Positions 32,608 to 43,793 of a stretch of 64,000 bases of DNA are shown here, piece by piece. The stretch covers positions 62,001-126,000 of the forward strand of contig NZ_LGSZ01000009.1 of assembly GCF_001298265.1 (NCBI RefSeq), in the 5' to 3' direction. Position numbers and translations under genes: made by a program. The stretch comes from Allobosea vaviloviae. Its GTDB lineage: Bacteria; Pseudomonadota; Alphaproteobacteria; Rhizobiales; Beijerinckiaceae. The stretch's first letter is position 1; each line of letters begins with the position of its first letter. The notes under the pieces were generated by a model. That model was not told the origin of the DNA. It was given only the letters and a program-made list of their open reading frames with translations, and did no database searches.

Positions 32608-34674
32608 CTACGCCTCTCCCTCACGCGGCTGACCGAGATAGCCGAGCCGCCTGCGCACGACCTCGTCGTCGAGCAGCGTCGAGGCATCGCCGTCGAGCCT
32701 GTGGCGCCAGTTGGGCTTCTCCGTCGTGGTGCCCGGCACATTGGGCTGGGTCTCGATGCCGAGCGCGTCCTCGATCGGGAGCAGCTTCAGCGTGCAGGGT
32801 GTGCGAGCGATGTAACGGACCGCTGCATCGACCACCGGCGCGGTGTCCTGCGGGGCCGGGCGCTCGCCCTGCACGATGCCGGCTTGCTGGAAGGCGCCCC
32901 AGAGGATGCCGCGCTCCCAGGCGCGGACGCTCTGCTGATCGACGCCGTCATCGGCGGGCTCGATGTCCGCTCCGGCCCACCAGCCAGCGGTGGGGATGAG
33001 GTCGTGGGTGCTGGTGAGCGCGGCCGCGCCCGCGTCCCACTGGTCCGGCGGGATATAGCCGTGCTCGGTGCGCTCGAAACGCAGCACGCGCAGTCCCGCG
33101 ACGCCCTGCTCGCGCAGATAGTCGCGGAAACCGTCGGGGAGCGTGCCGAGATCCTCGCCGATGACGATCGCCTTATGGCGCCAGGATTCGAGCGCGACCA
33201 GCCGGAACAGGGTCTCCGACGGGAAGGTGACATAGGCGCCGTCGAGTGCGCTCGCTCCTTCCGGCACCAGCCAGAGCCGGCTCATGCCCATGACATGGTC
33301 GATGCGGATGCCGCCGACATGCCGCAGGCTGGCCCGCAAGGTCTCGATGAACGGCGCAAAGCCCGATGCCGCGAGGCCGCGCGGCGAGAAGGTGGTCAGC
33401 CCCCAGCTTTGGCCCTCGGCGGAGTAGTAGTCGGGAGGCGCGCCGATGCTGAGCCCACCCAGAACCTCGTGCTGACGGCTCCAGGCATGGCTGCCCGAGC
33501 CGTCCATGCCGATGGCGAGGTCGGCGATCAGCCCGACTTTCATGCCTCCCTCGCGGCAGACGCGCTGCGCCTCGCCATAGGAGCGCGCGGTCAGCCATTG
33601 CAGGAAGATTTGGTAGGCGACCGCATCCTCATGCACGGCGGCGAAAGCTGCGACCTCCGGGCTGTCGGGGTCGCGATAGGGCGCGTCCCAGTTCCGCCAG
33701 CTCCAGGCCTTCGGGCCCTGCCGCAATTGCGCGGCGTGCAGAACCTCGAAAATGGCGTGCGATTTCAGCAGCGGCGAGGCTTCGGCCAGTGCGCGCTCGA
33801 ACTCCATCCGGGCCGGCTCGGCAGCGGAACCGGGCTTGCGCAGGGCGTCGAAGAGCGCGCGCATCAGGCGCTGGCGCAGCGGCGTCGCCGCGAGCCAATC
33901 CACCTGCGCCAGCGCCGACAGCCTTGCCATCTCATCGCCGAGCCCGGCCTCGGTGATGACGTGCCGCACCATGTCCTCGGGCAGGACAGCGGCCGGGTTG
34001 GCGTGAAGCGGGTTGTAGAACAGCCGCGTCGAGGGCGAATAGGGGCTGAAATGACCGGCTTCCGCGCCATAGAGCGCATGAACCGGACTGATCGCCAGCG
34101 CATCGGCGCCGCGCGCGGCCGCCGTGCGGCCAAGCGATGCGACCCCGGCGAAATTCCCGATTCCGCCATCGTCCTGGCTGCGCAAGGAGTAGATCTGGGC
34201 GGCCAGGCCGAAGCCGGGCGCACCGCCGTTGAGATCGGCGAAGGTGATGCAACGCTCTGGGGCCGTGGCGACGGTGAAAGCGCCGTCCTCGGTATGGACG
34301 GTGTGATAGCCCGGTTCATCGAAGGCCGGCAGCATCAGCGCGCCGCCGAAGCCCTCTTCCGAGGTGACGACCCGGTGCGAGCCGCCTTCGAGCGTGACCT
34401 CGAAGCGAGTTCCCGCCGGCGCCGAAAGCGGCAGGCCGACCTGCCCGCCGACGCGAGCGGTCGTGAAGCGCGAGGCTGCCGTGGCGTCGGAGCCGGACTC
34501 GACCAGCGCCAGTGAATTGCGCAGAGCCGCGTCGCTGTCGGCGTGCAGGTCGAGAGCACGCAGGATCGCGCGCAGGCTGTCGGGCGAGACATCCCGGTCC
34601 GCCCCGGTCTGGTCGGTCCAATGCGGCGCGATGCCCGCTCGTGTCGCGAGCTGGCGCAGGGTGTCGTCGCTCAT
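32608..34674 (-). CDS. malQ: 4-alpha-glucanotransferase (amylomaltase)
   Basis: MalQ moves alpha-1,4-glucan segments between acceptors, recycling short maltodextrins; 688 residues, GH77. Motifs: QIYSLRSQDDGGIGNFAGV near residue 155, the nucleophile region GGIRIDHVMGMSRLW, acid/base IGEDLGTLPDGFRDYL, and LTSTHDLIPTAGWW. The N-terminal about 150 residues are the usual extra domain of long proteobacterial MalQ. It probably shares a transcript with upstream glgB on the same strand (121-nt gap). The cluster context is glycogen/maltodextrin turnover. Confidence 0.93.
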   Translation of the reverse strand: MSDDTLRQLATRAGIAPHWTDQTGADRDVSPDSLRAILRALDLHADSDAALRNSLALVESGSDATAASRFTTARVGGQVGLPLSAPAGTRFEVTLEGGSHRVVTSEEGFGGALMLPAFDEPGYHTVHTEDGAFTVATAPERCITFADLNGGAPGFGLAAQIYSLRSQDDGGIGNFAGVASLGRTAAARGADALAISPVHALYGAEAGHFSPYSPSTRLFYNPLHANPAAVLPEDMVRHVITEAGLGDEMARLSALAQVDWLAATPLRQRLMRALFDALRKPGSAAEPARMEFERALAEASPLLKSHAIFEVLHAAQLRQGPKAWSWRNWDAPYRDPDSPEVAAFAAVHEDAVAYQIFLQWLTARSYGEAQRVCREGGMKVGLIADLAIGMDGSGSHAWSRQHEVLGGLSIGAPPDYYSAEGQSWGLTTFSPRGLAASGFAPFIETLRASLRHVGGIRIDHVMGMSRLWLVPEGASALDGAYVTFPSETLFRLVALESWRHKAIVIGEDLGTLPDGFRDYLREQGVAGLRVLRFERTEHGYIPPDQWDAGAAALTSTHDLIPTAGWWAGADIEPADDGVDQQSVRAWERGILWGAFQQAGIVQGERPAPQDTAPVVDAAVRYIARTPCTLKLLPIEDALGIETQPNVPGTTTEKPNWRHRLDGDASTLLDDEVVRRRLGYLGQPREGEA

Positions 34675-34794
34675 GGGGAACTCCGGAGGCAGTGATGGGG
34701 TGTGCGGACGGCGAAGATGAGCATAGCCACGCTCATCTCCGACCTGTCCGGCGGCTCTTGGCGCGAAACGAGGGTGGGTCGCCCCGGTCGGCGA

Positions 34795-37014
34795 TCACGC
34801 CCGATCCGCGGCAGGGTCATGTTCGAGCACCAGCAACCCCAGCGGCGGGATCGTCAGCGACAGGCTCTGCTCCTGGCCGTGGGCGGGCACGGGCTCAGCC
34901 TGCGCCCCGCCGCCATTGCCCATGCCGGCGCCGCCATAGATGCCGGCGTCGCTGTTCAGACGTTCGCGCCAGAGCCCCCGCCTCGGTACGCCGATGCGAT
35001 AGCCCTGGCGCGGCACGGGCGTCATGTTGGCGACGACCATGATTTCGGCTGCGCCGGGCGCGCTGGAACGGCTGAAGGCGAAGACGGCGTTGGCGGAATC
35101 GTCGGCTACGACCCAGCCGAAGCCCTCCGGCGCATGGTCGAGACGGTGCAGCGCCGGCGTCGCGCGATAAAGCGCGTTCAGGTCGCGCACCAGCCGGGAG
35201 ACGCCCTGGCGGCGGTCGTCATAAGGATGAGGCCAGGGGAAGGGCGCATCGACGCTCCACTCATCCTCGGCGCCGAATTCGCAGCCCATGAACAGCAGTT
35301 TCTTGCCGGGATGGGCCCACATCAGCGCGAGATAGAGCCGCAGGTTGGCGAAGCGCTGCCAGTCGTCGCCGGGCATGCGCGACAAAAGCGAGCCTTTGCC
35401 GTGGACGACCTCGTCATGCGAGATCGGCAAGACGAAGTTCTCGGAGAAGGCATAGATCAGCCCGAAGGTGACGTCGTCGCCGTGATGGCCGCGGTAGAGC
35501 GGGTCCCGTGCGAAGAAGCGCAACGTGTCGTGCATCCAGCCCATGTTCCATTTGAAATGGAAGCCGAGCCCGCCATGGTGGACCGGGCTGGTGACTCCTG
35601 GCCATGCGGTCGATTCCTCGGCGATCGTGACGGCGCCGCGTCCGCGCGCACCCACCAGTGTGTTGAGCTCCTGGAAGAAGCTGACAGCCTCGAGATTCTC
35701 GCGGCCGCCGAATTCGTTGGGCACCCACTCGCCGGGCTTGCGGCTGTAATCGCGGTACAGCATCGAGGCGACCGCATCGACGCGCAGGCCGTCGAGATGG
35801 AAGGTCTCGATCCAGAACAGGGCCGATGCGATCAGGAATCCGCGAACCTCGCGCCGCCCGACATTGTAGATCAGCGTGTTCCAGTCGATGTGGAAGCCCT
35901 GGCGCGGGTCCTCGTGCTCGTAGAGCGCTGTCCCGTCGAAGCGGGCGAGCCCGTGCTCGTCGGAGGGGAAATGCGCCGGCACCCAGTCGAGGATGACGCC
36001 GATGCCGGCCGCGTGGCAGCGATCGACGAAGCGGGCGAAGGCCTCGGGCGGTCCGAGCCGCGCCGTCGGCGCAAACAGCGCCAGCGGCTGGTAGCCCCAG
36101 GAGCCGCCGAAGGGGTGCTCGGTGATCGGCATCAGCTCGACATGGCTGAAGCCCATATGCTGGAGATAGGGGATCAGACGGTCCGTCGCCTCGTCCCAGG
36201 AGCCCATCTGGCCCCATTCGGTCCGCAGCCAGGAGCCGACATGGATCTCGTAGGTGGTCATCGGCGCGGCGAGCGGGTCGGCCTTCTCGCGCGCCGACAG
36301 CCATTCCGAATCGGTCCAGCTGAAGTCCGGCGCGGCGGCCACGACCGAGCCGGTGCGCGGCGGCATCTCCGTGGCGCGCGCCAGCGGATCGGCCTTCCAG
36401 GGCAGGCGCTCGCCCGAGGCCGCGATCAGCGCATATTTGTAGACCGCGCCGGCAGCGATGCCGGGAATGAACAGCTCCCAGATGCCCGGCCCCAGCCTGC
36501 GGCGCATGGGATGGCGGCGCGCGTCCCAGCCGTTGAAATCGCCGACCACCGCGACATGGGAGGCGTTGGGCGCCCAGACGGCGAAGAGCACGCCGTCGAT
36601 GCCGTCGATGGTCCGCAGATTCGCGCCGAGCCGCGTCGCCAGGTCGAAATGCCGCCCTTCCGCAGCCAGGTAGATGTCGTCGTCGGAGAGCAGCAGCCCA
36701 AAGCTGTAGGGGTCGGCGGTTTCGGAGATGCCGCCCGGCCACGCGGTCCGGATGCGATAAGCGGCGTCGTCCGGGCACGGCGCCTCGTAGAGTCCGCTGC
36801 CATTGCCGACCATCGGCGTGGCGCGGCGTTCCTCGCCGTCACCGATGACCAGCTCGACATAGTTGGCGCCGGGCAGCCAGGCCCGGACCAGCGAGACGCC
36901 GTCGACGGTGTGGCGGCCGAGCACCGCGAACGGATCGGGGTGACGACCCTCCTCCAATCTGGCGATGTCGCTCCCCGGGAGGGCAGGCATTCTGAGCGGC
37001 ATCTGGCGCGTCAT
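34795..37014 (-). CDS. glgB: 1,4-alpha-glucan branching enzyme
   Basis: GlgB makes alpha-1,6 branches in glycogen; 739 residues from ATG 37014 (GGAG 8 nt upstream; a longer frame to 37167 lacks support). The N-terminal domains start HPDPFAVLGRH. The GH13 barrel shows ELMPITEHPFGGSWGYQP, the nucleophile in DGLRVDAVASMLYRDYSR, acid/base Glu in IAEESTAWPGV, and SHDEVVHGKGSL. The C-terminal beta domain ends near 739. It faces the DUF2934 gene across a 185-nt gap and works with GlgA and GlgP. Confidence 0.95.
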   Translation of the reverse strand: MTRQMPLRMPALPGSDIARLEEGRHPDPFAVLGRHTVDGVSLVRAWLPGANYVELVIGDGEERRATPMVGNGSGLYEAPCPDDAAYRIRTAWPGGISETADPYSFGLLLSDDDIYLAAEGRHFDLATRLGANLRTIDGIDGVLFAVWAPNASHVAVVGDFNGWDARRHPMRRRLGPGIWELFIPGIAAGAVYKYALIAASGERLPWKADPLARATEMPPRTGSVVAAAPDFSWTDSEWLSAREKADPLAAPMTTYEIHVGSWLRTEWGQMGSWDEATDRLIPYLQHMGFSHVELMPITEHPFGGSWGYQPLALFAPTARLGPPEAFARFVDRCHAAGIGVILDWVPAHFPSDEHGLARFDGTALYEHEDPRQGFHIDWNTLIYNVGRREVRGFLIASALFWIETFHLDGLRVDAVASMLYRDYSRKPGEWVPNEFGGRENLEAVSFFQELNTLVGARGRGAVTIAEESTAWPGVTSPVHHGGLGFHFKWNMGWMHDTLRFFARDPLYRGHHGDDVTFGLIYAFSENFVLPISHDEVVHGKGSLLSRMPGDDWQRFANLRLYLALMWAHPGKKLLFMGCEFGAEDEWSVDAPFPWPHPYDDRRQGVSRLVRDLNALYRATPALHRLDHAPEGFGWVVADDSANAVFAFSRSSAPGAAEIMVVANMTPVPRQGYRIGVPRRGLWRERLNSDAGIYGGAGMGNGGGAQAEPVPAHGQEQSLSLTIPPLGLLVLEHDPAADRA

Positions 37015-37199
37015 ACGGTCGGGCTCCATTGCGAAACCGACTCCACGAATGGCGGGGAATCGACCATGATGCAACGCAGCGGAGCCCGCCTGCGTTCCGC
37101 CGCGACGATGCCGCATCCTCCGTTCATTCGGGTCGGGAACCAAGTGTCTTCGCCATCGTTGTCGCACTGCATTGCAGGCGCTTGAGATGGAGAATGGCG

Positions 37200-37511
37200 A
37201 TGAGCCGGGAGCAGACCGTTCGCGACGTGGCCTATGCGATATGGGAAGCCGAGGGCAAGCCGGAGGGCCGCGACGCGGCTCATTGGCAGCAGGCCGAGGA
37301 GCGTGTCGCCGGCAGTGTGGCGGGCGGCAAGACGGCGGGCGGCAAGACGGCTTCTGTCAAAAAGACGGACGCCAAGACAGCCGAGACGAAGATGGTCGAA
37401 GCCAAGGCCAAGCCGCCTGCGAAGGGCAAGCCCGCAGCCAGCGCCAAGGATGCGCCCGCTGCGAAGCCGCCGGCCAAGGCCGCTGCCACCAAGGCCGCGC
37501 CCAAGACGTAG
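37200..37511 (+). CDS. DUF2934 protein with Lys/Ala-rich tail
   Basis: A 103-residue protein. The N-terminal DUF2934 motif is VRDVAYAIWEAEGKPEGRDA followed by HWQQAEE. From residue about 40 it is a low-complexity Lys-Ala-Pro tail (AGGKTAGGKTA, KAKPPAKGKPAAS) like histone-H1 or DNA-coating tails. ATG 37200 is chosen for GGAG at 37189-37192. DUF2934 genes are often found beside glgB/glgX in rhizobia. The role is unknown. Confidence 0.75.
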   Translation: MSREQTVRDVAYAIWEAEGKPEGRDAAHWQQAEERVAGSVAGGKTAGGKTASVKKTDAKTAETKMVEAKAKPPAKGKPAASAKDAPAAKPPAKAAATKAAPKT

Positions 37512-37542
37512 AGCTGATACGGGCTGCAACACCCGCCGCCGC

Positions 37543-37621
37543 GTCAGTGCGAGCGCAGCGAAGCCATCCAGGTCAACGTCGTGCGAGACGTTCTGGATGG
37601 CTTCGCTGCGCTCGCAATGAC
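37543..37621. repeat. palindromic repeat, second family (gcgagcgcagcgaagc)
   Basis: gtcagtgcgagcgcagcgaagccatcca is mirrored by tggatggcttcgctgcgctcgcaatgac around a 17-nt centre. It is distinct in sequence from the other repeats but similar in size and design, and lies between the DUF2934 gene and the glgA 3' end. Confidence 0.8.
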
Positions 37622-37675
37622 GAGAGAGGCAATGACGCGAGAGGGTCGCAACTGCCGTCGTAAAGGCGCTCTGCC

Positions 37676-39208
37676 TCAAGCCGACAGCGCCTGGGCGTAG
37701 ACATCGGCATAGCGATGCGTCGGCCGGCTCCAGTCGAAGCGTTTCGCCATTGCATGCTCGCGCATCTGCCGGAACGCCGCCTTGGAGCGGAAGGCGTCGA
37801 GCGCGCGCGTCACGGCGGACGCCAGCCCCGCCCCCGTCAGCGACGAGAACAGGAATCCCGACTGCCCGTCCTCGATGGTATCGACGAGGCCACCGGTCCG
37901 ATAGGCGATCGGCAGCGCGCCGAAGCGCTGGGCATACATCTGGCTGAGGCCGCAAGGCTCGAAGCGCGAAGGCATCAGCAGGAAGTCGCTGGCGGCGAAG
38001 ATGCGACGCGCCTCTGCGTCGTCGAAGCCGATGCGCGCGGCGACCGCCTGGGGATGCTGGCGCGCGAGCCGCTCGATCGCATCCTCGAGGCGCGGCTCGC
38101 CGCGCCCGGTTACGACGAGCTGGCCGCCATTGGCGACGATCGTCTCGGCAGCCTCGATCGAGAGGTCGATGCCCTTCTGGTGGACCAGACGCGAGATGAT
38201 CGAGAACAGCGGCCCGCGCGACGGGGGCAGCTCGAAGGTCTTGCGGATGTCGGTGGCGCTCTGGCGCTTCCACTGCCGCACGCGTTGTGCGGCCGTCTTC
38301 AGGGCCCCGGCCGGCGAGGTCCAGCTGTCGTCGATGCCGTTGACGATGCCGGTGAGGCGGCCCTCCTCCATGCGGGTCTTGAGCAGGCCGTCGAGCCCGC
38401 AGCCATGCTCGGGCGTCGTGATCTCGCGGGCATAGGTCTCGCTGACCGTGGTGACGTGCGAGCTGTAGTAGATGCCGCTCTTCAGGAACGAGACCTTGCC
38501 GTGGAATTCGGCGCCGTTGACAGAGAAGGCGAGGTCGGGAATGCCGAGCGCGCTCATCCGCGAGGGCTGGTACAGGCCCTGATAGGCGAGGTTGTGGATG
38601 GTCAGGATCGAGGGCGTGCTGAGCCCCTTCCAGCGCAGATAGCCCGGCGCCAGCGCGGATGGCCAGTCATTGACGTGGATGACATCCGGCTTCCAGTTGG
38701 GATCGGCTTCGCCGGCGGCGATCTCGGCCGCGGCGAGCGAGAGCCTTGCGAAGCGGATATCGTTGTCGCTGAAGTCGCCGCCAGCGAAGGGGCCGTAGGG
38801 CGAGCCTTCGCGATCATAGAGCTCGTCGCAGAGCACGGCATAGATCGTCAGGCCATCAGCGGTGCTGAACCGCCCTAGCGACCAGGGCGGCAGGCTCGCC
38901 GTGCGCGGCATCTCGCGAACGATGTCCATGTTGGGCCTGGCGGCGCGGACCTGACGGAAGCCCGGCAACAGGACGCGGACGTCACAGAGCGCGCGCAACT
39001 GGCGCGGCAGCGCGGTCGAGACCTCGCCAAGGCCGCCGGCCTTGATGAAATCGCCCATTTCCGAGGTGACGAAGAGCAGCTTGGTCGTCGCTGCAAGCCT
39101 TGTCGGGAGCTCGGCAGCGCCATCCTTCACCGCCGCTGCGTAGGTCAATGCGTGGCCGGATGTCGAAGGGGTGATGTCCGTTCCTGTGTCCTTCGATGTC
39201 TCGGCCAT
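37676..39208 (-). CDS. glgA: glycogen synthase (ADP-glucose type)
   Basis: GlgA extends alpha-1,4-glucan from ADP-glucose; 510 residues, GT5. LLFVTSEMGDFIKAGGLGEV holds the Lys-x-Gly-Gly-Leu nucleotide-binding motif (here KAGGL). DVIHVNDWPSAL, SRLVHQKGID and MPSRFEPCGLSQMYAQRFG near the C-terminus are also typical. ATG 39208 is preceded by GGGGGAG at good distance, while the ORF start at 39241 has none. It is divergent from glgX (217 nt). No glgC (ADP-glucose pyrophosphorylase) is in the window, so the donor must come from elsewhere. Confidence 0.94.
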   Translation of the reverse strand: MAETSKDTGTDITPSTSGHALTYAAAVKDGAAELPTRLAATTKLLFVTSEMGDFIKAGGLGEVSTALPRQLRALCDVRVLLPGFRQVRAARPNMDIVREMPRTASLPPWSLGRFSTADGLTIYAVLCDELYDREGSPYGPFAGGDFSDNDIRFARLSLAAAEIAAGEADPNWKPDVIHVNDWPSALAPGYLRWKGLSTPSILTIHNLAYQGLYQPSRMSALGIPDLAFSVNGAEFHGKVSFLKSGIYYSSHVTTVSETYAREITTPEHGCGLDGLLKTRMEEGRLTGIVNGIDDSWTSPAGALKTAAQRVRQWKRQSATDIRKTFELPPSRGPLFSIISRLVHQKGIDLSIEAAETIVANGGQLVVTGRGEPRLEDAIERLARQHPQAVAARIGFDDAEARRIFAASDFLLMPSRFEPCGLSQMYAQRFGALPIAYRTGGLVDTIEDGQSGFLFSSLTGAGLASAVTRALDAFRSKAAFRQMREHAMAKRFDWSRPTHRYADVYAQALSA

Positions 39209-39425
39209 CGGCGAACTCCCCCTGCTGCGCAGCCACAACATCGGATCCTGGTTAAGGTTCCATGTTGCGCTGCAAAATATTCATGCAATTTGGAGGCCGT
39301 CGGCAGGAACCGCAACTCCCGCCTCACGTTGCACGATCTGCGGCAGGCTCGCGGCATCATTTGACAGGATCGTAGGCTGCATGCGGCAGCGCGGTTCGTC
39401 AGGCCTGACCGGTGCGAGGAATGAT

Positions 39426-41513
<2,088 letters not shown>

Positions 41514-41524
41514 GGCGCACGGCT

Positions 41525-41660
41525 GTCATTCCGGGGCATGCCGAAGGCATGAACCCGGAACCCACGACTGGGCTGGTCCGGTTCGCGGCAGCTTTCACTC
41601 CGTCGTATTCCACCCAGTCGTGGGTTCCGGGTTCTTCGCTACGCGAAGCCCCGGAATGAC
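41525..41660. repeat. dispersed palindromic repeat, copy 3 (ttccgg subtype)
   Basis: gtcattccggggcatgccgaaggcat, then acccggaacccacgactggg, is mirrored by cccagtcgtgggttccgggt and gccccggaatgac. It sits between the convergent glgX genes. Confidence 0.85.
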
Positions 41661-41668
41661 AGCGATGG

Positions 41669-43624
41669 TCAGCCCTGACGCCAAAGCCCGACGCCACGGG
41701 CGGGCAACTCGCCGGTGAGGTCGGCCGCTGCCGGAAACACTTGCTCCCAGCCATCGCCGGGCAGCGTCAGTGGCGCCGCCTCGCGCGATCGGTTGAGCGC
41801 GATGAGCAGTCTCTCGCCGTCCCCATTCAACTCGAGACACACCACATCGAGCCCGGCCCATTCATGGTCAGGGATCGGCGTGCCGTCGGGCCTCAGCCAG
41901 CGTGCATCGGGCGGGTCTCCCGTGCCGGTCAGGAAGGTCTGCGTCGCCAGCAGCGGATGGGCGCGACGCAGCGCCGCGAGTTCGGCGACGACGCTCGTGA
42001 GGTCGCTGTCCGCGCCCGCCCAATCCAGCCAGAATGCCGCGTTGTCCTGGCAATAGGCGTTGTTGTTGCCGTGCTGCGTGCGGCCGAATTCGTCGCCGGC
42101 GGTGAGCATCGCCACGCCGCGCGACATAAACAGCGTCGCCAGAAGCGCGCGGAGATCGCGGCGGCGGGCCTGCGTGATCGCCGGGTCGTCGGTCCGCCCC
42201 TCCGTGCCGTTGTTCCAGCTATGGCTCTCGTTGTCGCCGTCGCGGTTGCCCTCGCCATTGGCCTCGTTGTGCTTGCCGGCATAGGCGACGAGATCGGCCA
42301 GCGTGAAGCCGTCATGAGCGGCGATGAAATTGACGGTGGCTCGAGGCCCGCGATGGCGGTCGGCGAAGAGATCGGCCGAGCCGGCCAGCCGCGTCGCCAG
42401 CGCTCCCGCCATGCCGCCATCGCCACGCCAGAAGCGGCGGACATCGTCGCGGTAGCGGCCGTTCCATTCGGCGAAGGGGGCGGGGAATTCGCCGAGTCGA
42501 TAGCCGCCTGGGCCGATGTCCCAGGGCTCGGCGATGAGGATCGCCTGCGACAGGTCGGGATCCTGAAGGATTGCCGCGAAGAGCGGGGCATCCTGCGAAT
42601 AGCCGCTGTCGGAGCGGCCCATCACCGTGCCGAGGTCGAAGCGGAAGCCCGAGACGCCGAGGCTGCGCCAGTGCCGCAGCGCGTCCATCGCCATGCGCAC
42701 GACCGGCGCGCGGTCGAGCGCCAGCGTATGGCCGCAGCCGGTGTCGTTGATCAGCCGGCCGGGATCATCGGTGGCGTGGCGGTAATAGAGCGCGTTGTCG
42801 AGCCCGCGCAGGCTGATGGTGGCGCCGAATTCGTCGCTTTCGGCGGTGTGGTTGAAGACGATGTCGAGGATGATACCGATGCCGGCCTGCGCATAGACGG
42901 CGCAGAGCGCCGCCAAATCCGCTGCGCCGCCCGGCGCAAGGCGCGGATCGAGCGCGAAGAAATTGACGGGGTTGTAGCCCCAGGCATTGGCGAGGCCGAG
43001 CGGCGGCAGGTGGCGCTCGTCCATCCAGGCCGCGACCGGCATCAGCTCGACATGGCTGACGCCGAGCTTGCGGAGATGGTCGAGCAGGGTGGGCTCGGTC
43101 AGCGCCGCCAGTGTTCCGCGAATGCGATCGGGCACGGCGGGATGGCGCATCGTGAAGGATTTGACGGCGAGTTCGTAGATGAAGGTCGGCGGCGTGTCCC
43201 TCGCCATCGCAAGGGGGGGAAGGGCTTCGCTCACGATGCAGCGTGGGACGAGATCGACGGTGTCGACGCCCCGTTGCGCCATCCGTGGGTCCCAGCGGAA
43301 CGGCCGGTCGACCAGCGTGGCATAGGGGTCGATCAACAGTTTCGTGGCGTCGAAGCGGTGGCCGCGCTCAGGCTGCCAGGGCCCCTCGACGCGCAGGCCA
43401 TAGCGCAGGCCCGCCTTGGCATCCGGCAGCCGCCCATGATGGACGTCGCCCGTCCGGCACGGCAGGGCAAGCCGTGCGATTTCGCACTCGCCGCTCTCGT
43501 CGAACAGGCAGAGATCGACGCTCTCGCCGTTGCGCGAGAACACCGCGACGGTGATGCCGTCCTCGCCCGGCGTCGCGCCCATCCGGGCCGGCAGCGGGCA
43601 GGGCAGGATTGCCGAGGCCGTCAT
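41669..43624 (-). CDS. glgX: glycogen debranching enzyme, copy 2
   Basis: A second GlgX/TreX-type GH13 enzyme, 651 residues. Core motifs: GITVAVFSRNGESVDLCLFD (CBM48), DIVFNHTAESDEFGATISLR, SGFRFDLGTVMGRSDSGY, AEPWDIGPGGYRLGEFPAPF and AHDGFTLADLVAYAGKHNEA. ATG 43624 is used because it precedes the conserved PLPARMGAT segment; that start codon lies in the end of a palindromic repeat. ATG 43582 is an alternative. Reading further upstream would translate the repeat. It may replace TreX in the TreY/TreZ route. Overall shorter in its C-terminal domain than copy 1. Confidence 0.88.
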   Translation of the reverse strand: MTASAILPCPLPARMGATPGEDGITVAVFSRNGESVDLCLFDESGECEIARLALPCRTGDVHHGRLPDAKAGLRYGLRVEGPWQPERGHRFDATKLLIDPYATLVDRPFRWDPRMAQRGVDTVDLVPRCIVSEALPPLAMARDTPPTFIYELAVKSFTMRHPAVPDRIRGTLAALTEPTLLDHLRKLGVSHVELMPVAAWMDERHLPPLGLANAWGYNPVNFFALDPRLAPGGAADLAALCAVYAQAGIGIILDIVFNHTAESDEFGATISLRGLDNALYYRHATDDPGRLINDTGCGHTLALDRAPVVRMAMDALRHWRSLGVSGFRFDLGTVMGRSDSGYSQDAPLFAAILQDPDLSQAILIAEPWDIGPGGYRLGEFPAPFAEWNGRYRDDVRRFWRGDGGMAGALATRLAGSADLFADRHRGPRATVNFIAAHDGFTLADLVAYAGKHNEANGEGNRDGDNESHSWNNGTEGRTDDPAITQARRRDLRALLATLFMSRGVAMLTAGDEFGRTQHGNNNAYCQDNAAFWLDWAGADSDLTSVVAELAALRRAHPLLATQTFLTGTGDPPDARWLRPDGTPIPDHEWAGLDVVCLELNGDGERLLIALNRSREAAPLTLPGDGWEQVFPAAADLTGELPARGVGLWRQG

Positions 43625-43763
43625 TCCGGGGCAGGCCAAAGGCCTGAGCCCGGAACCCAGAACCGATGGCTGCTCCCGGAGAGACCTCCGTGTTCGAGCT
43701 CTACAGGGCAGCGGCATCGATTCTGGGTTCCGGGCTCTTCGCTTCGCGAAGCTCCGGAATGAC
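43620..43763. repeat. dispersed palindromic repeat, copy 4 (ttccgg subtype)
   Basis: gtcattccggggcaggcc and gcccggaacccagaaccgatg are mirrored by catcgattctgggttccgggctc and gctccggaatgac. It separates glgP from glgX copy 2 on the minus strand and overlaps the latter's proposed start codon. Confidence 0.85.
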
Positions 43764-43793
43764 GGACGAGCCGATGCCCTCGCGACAAGGCGT

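Noticed and set aside
32701..34515. Long plus-strand frame of 604 codons
   Set aside because: Antisense to malQ, no domain motifs, typical of a high-GC shadow frame.
34702..37185. 827-codon plus-strand frame
   Set aside because: Antisense to glgB; Arg-, Asp- and His-rich composition with no motif.
41669..43624. TreZ (maltooligosyltrehalose trehalohydrolase)
   Set aside because: The CBM48 start and the FRFDLGTVMGR and EPWDIGPGGY motifs are those of GlgX/TreX, not TreZ.
41741..43762. 673-codon plus-strand frame
   Set aside because: Antisense to glgX copy 2 and running through a palindromic repeat.
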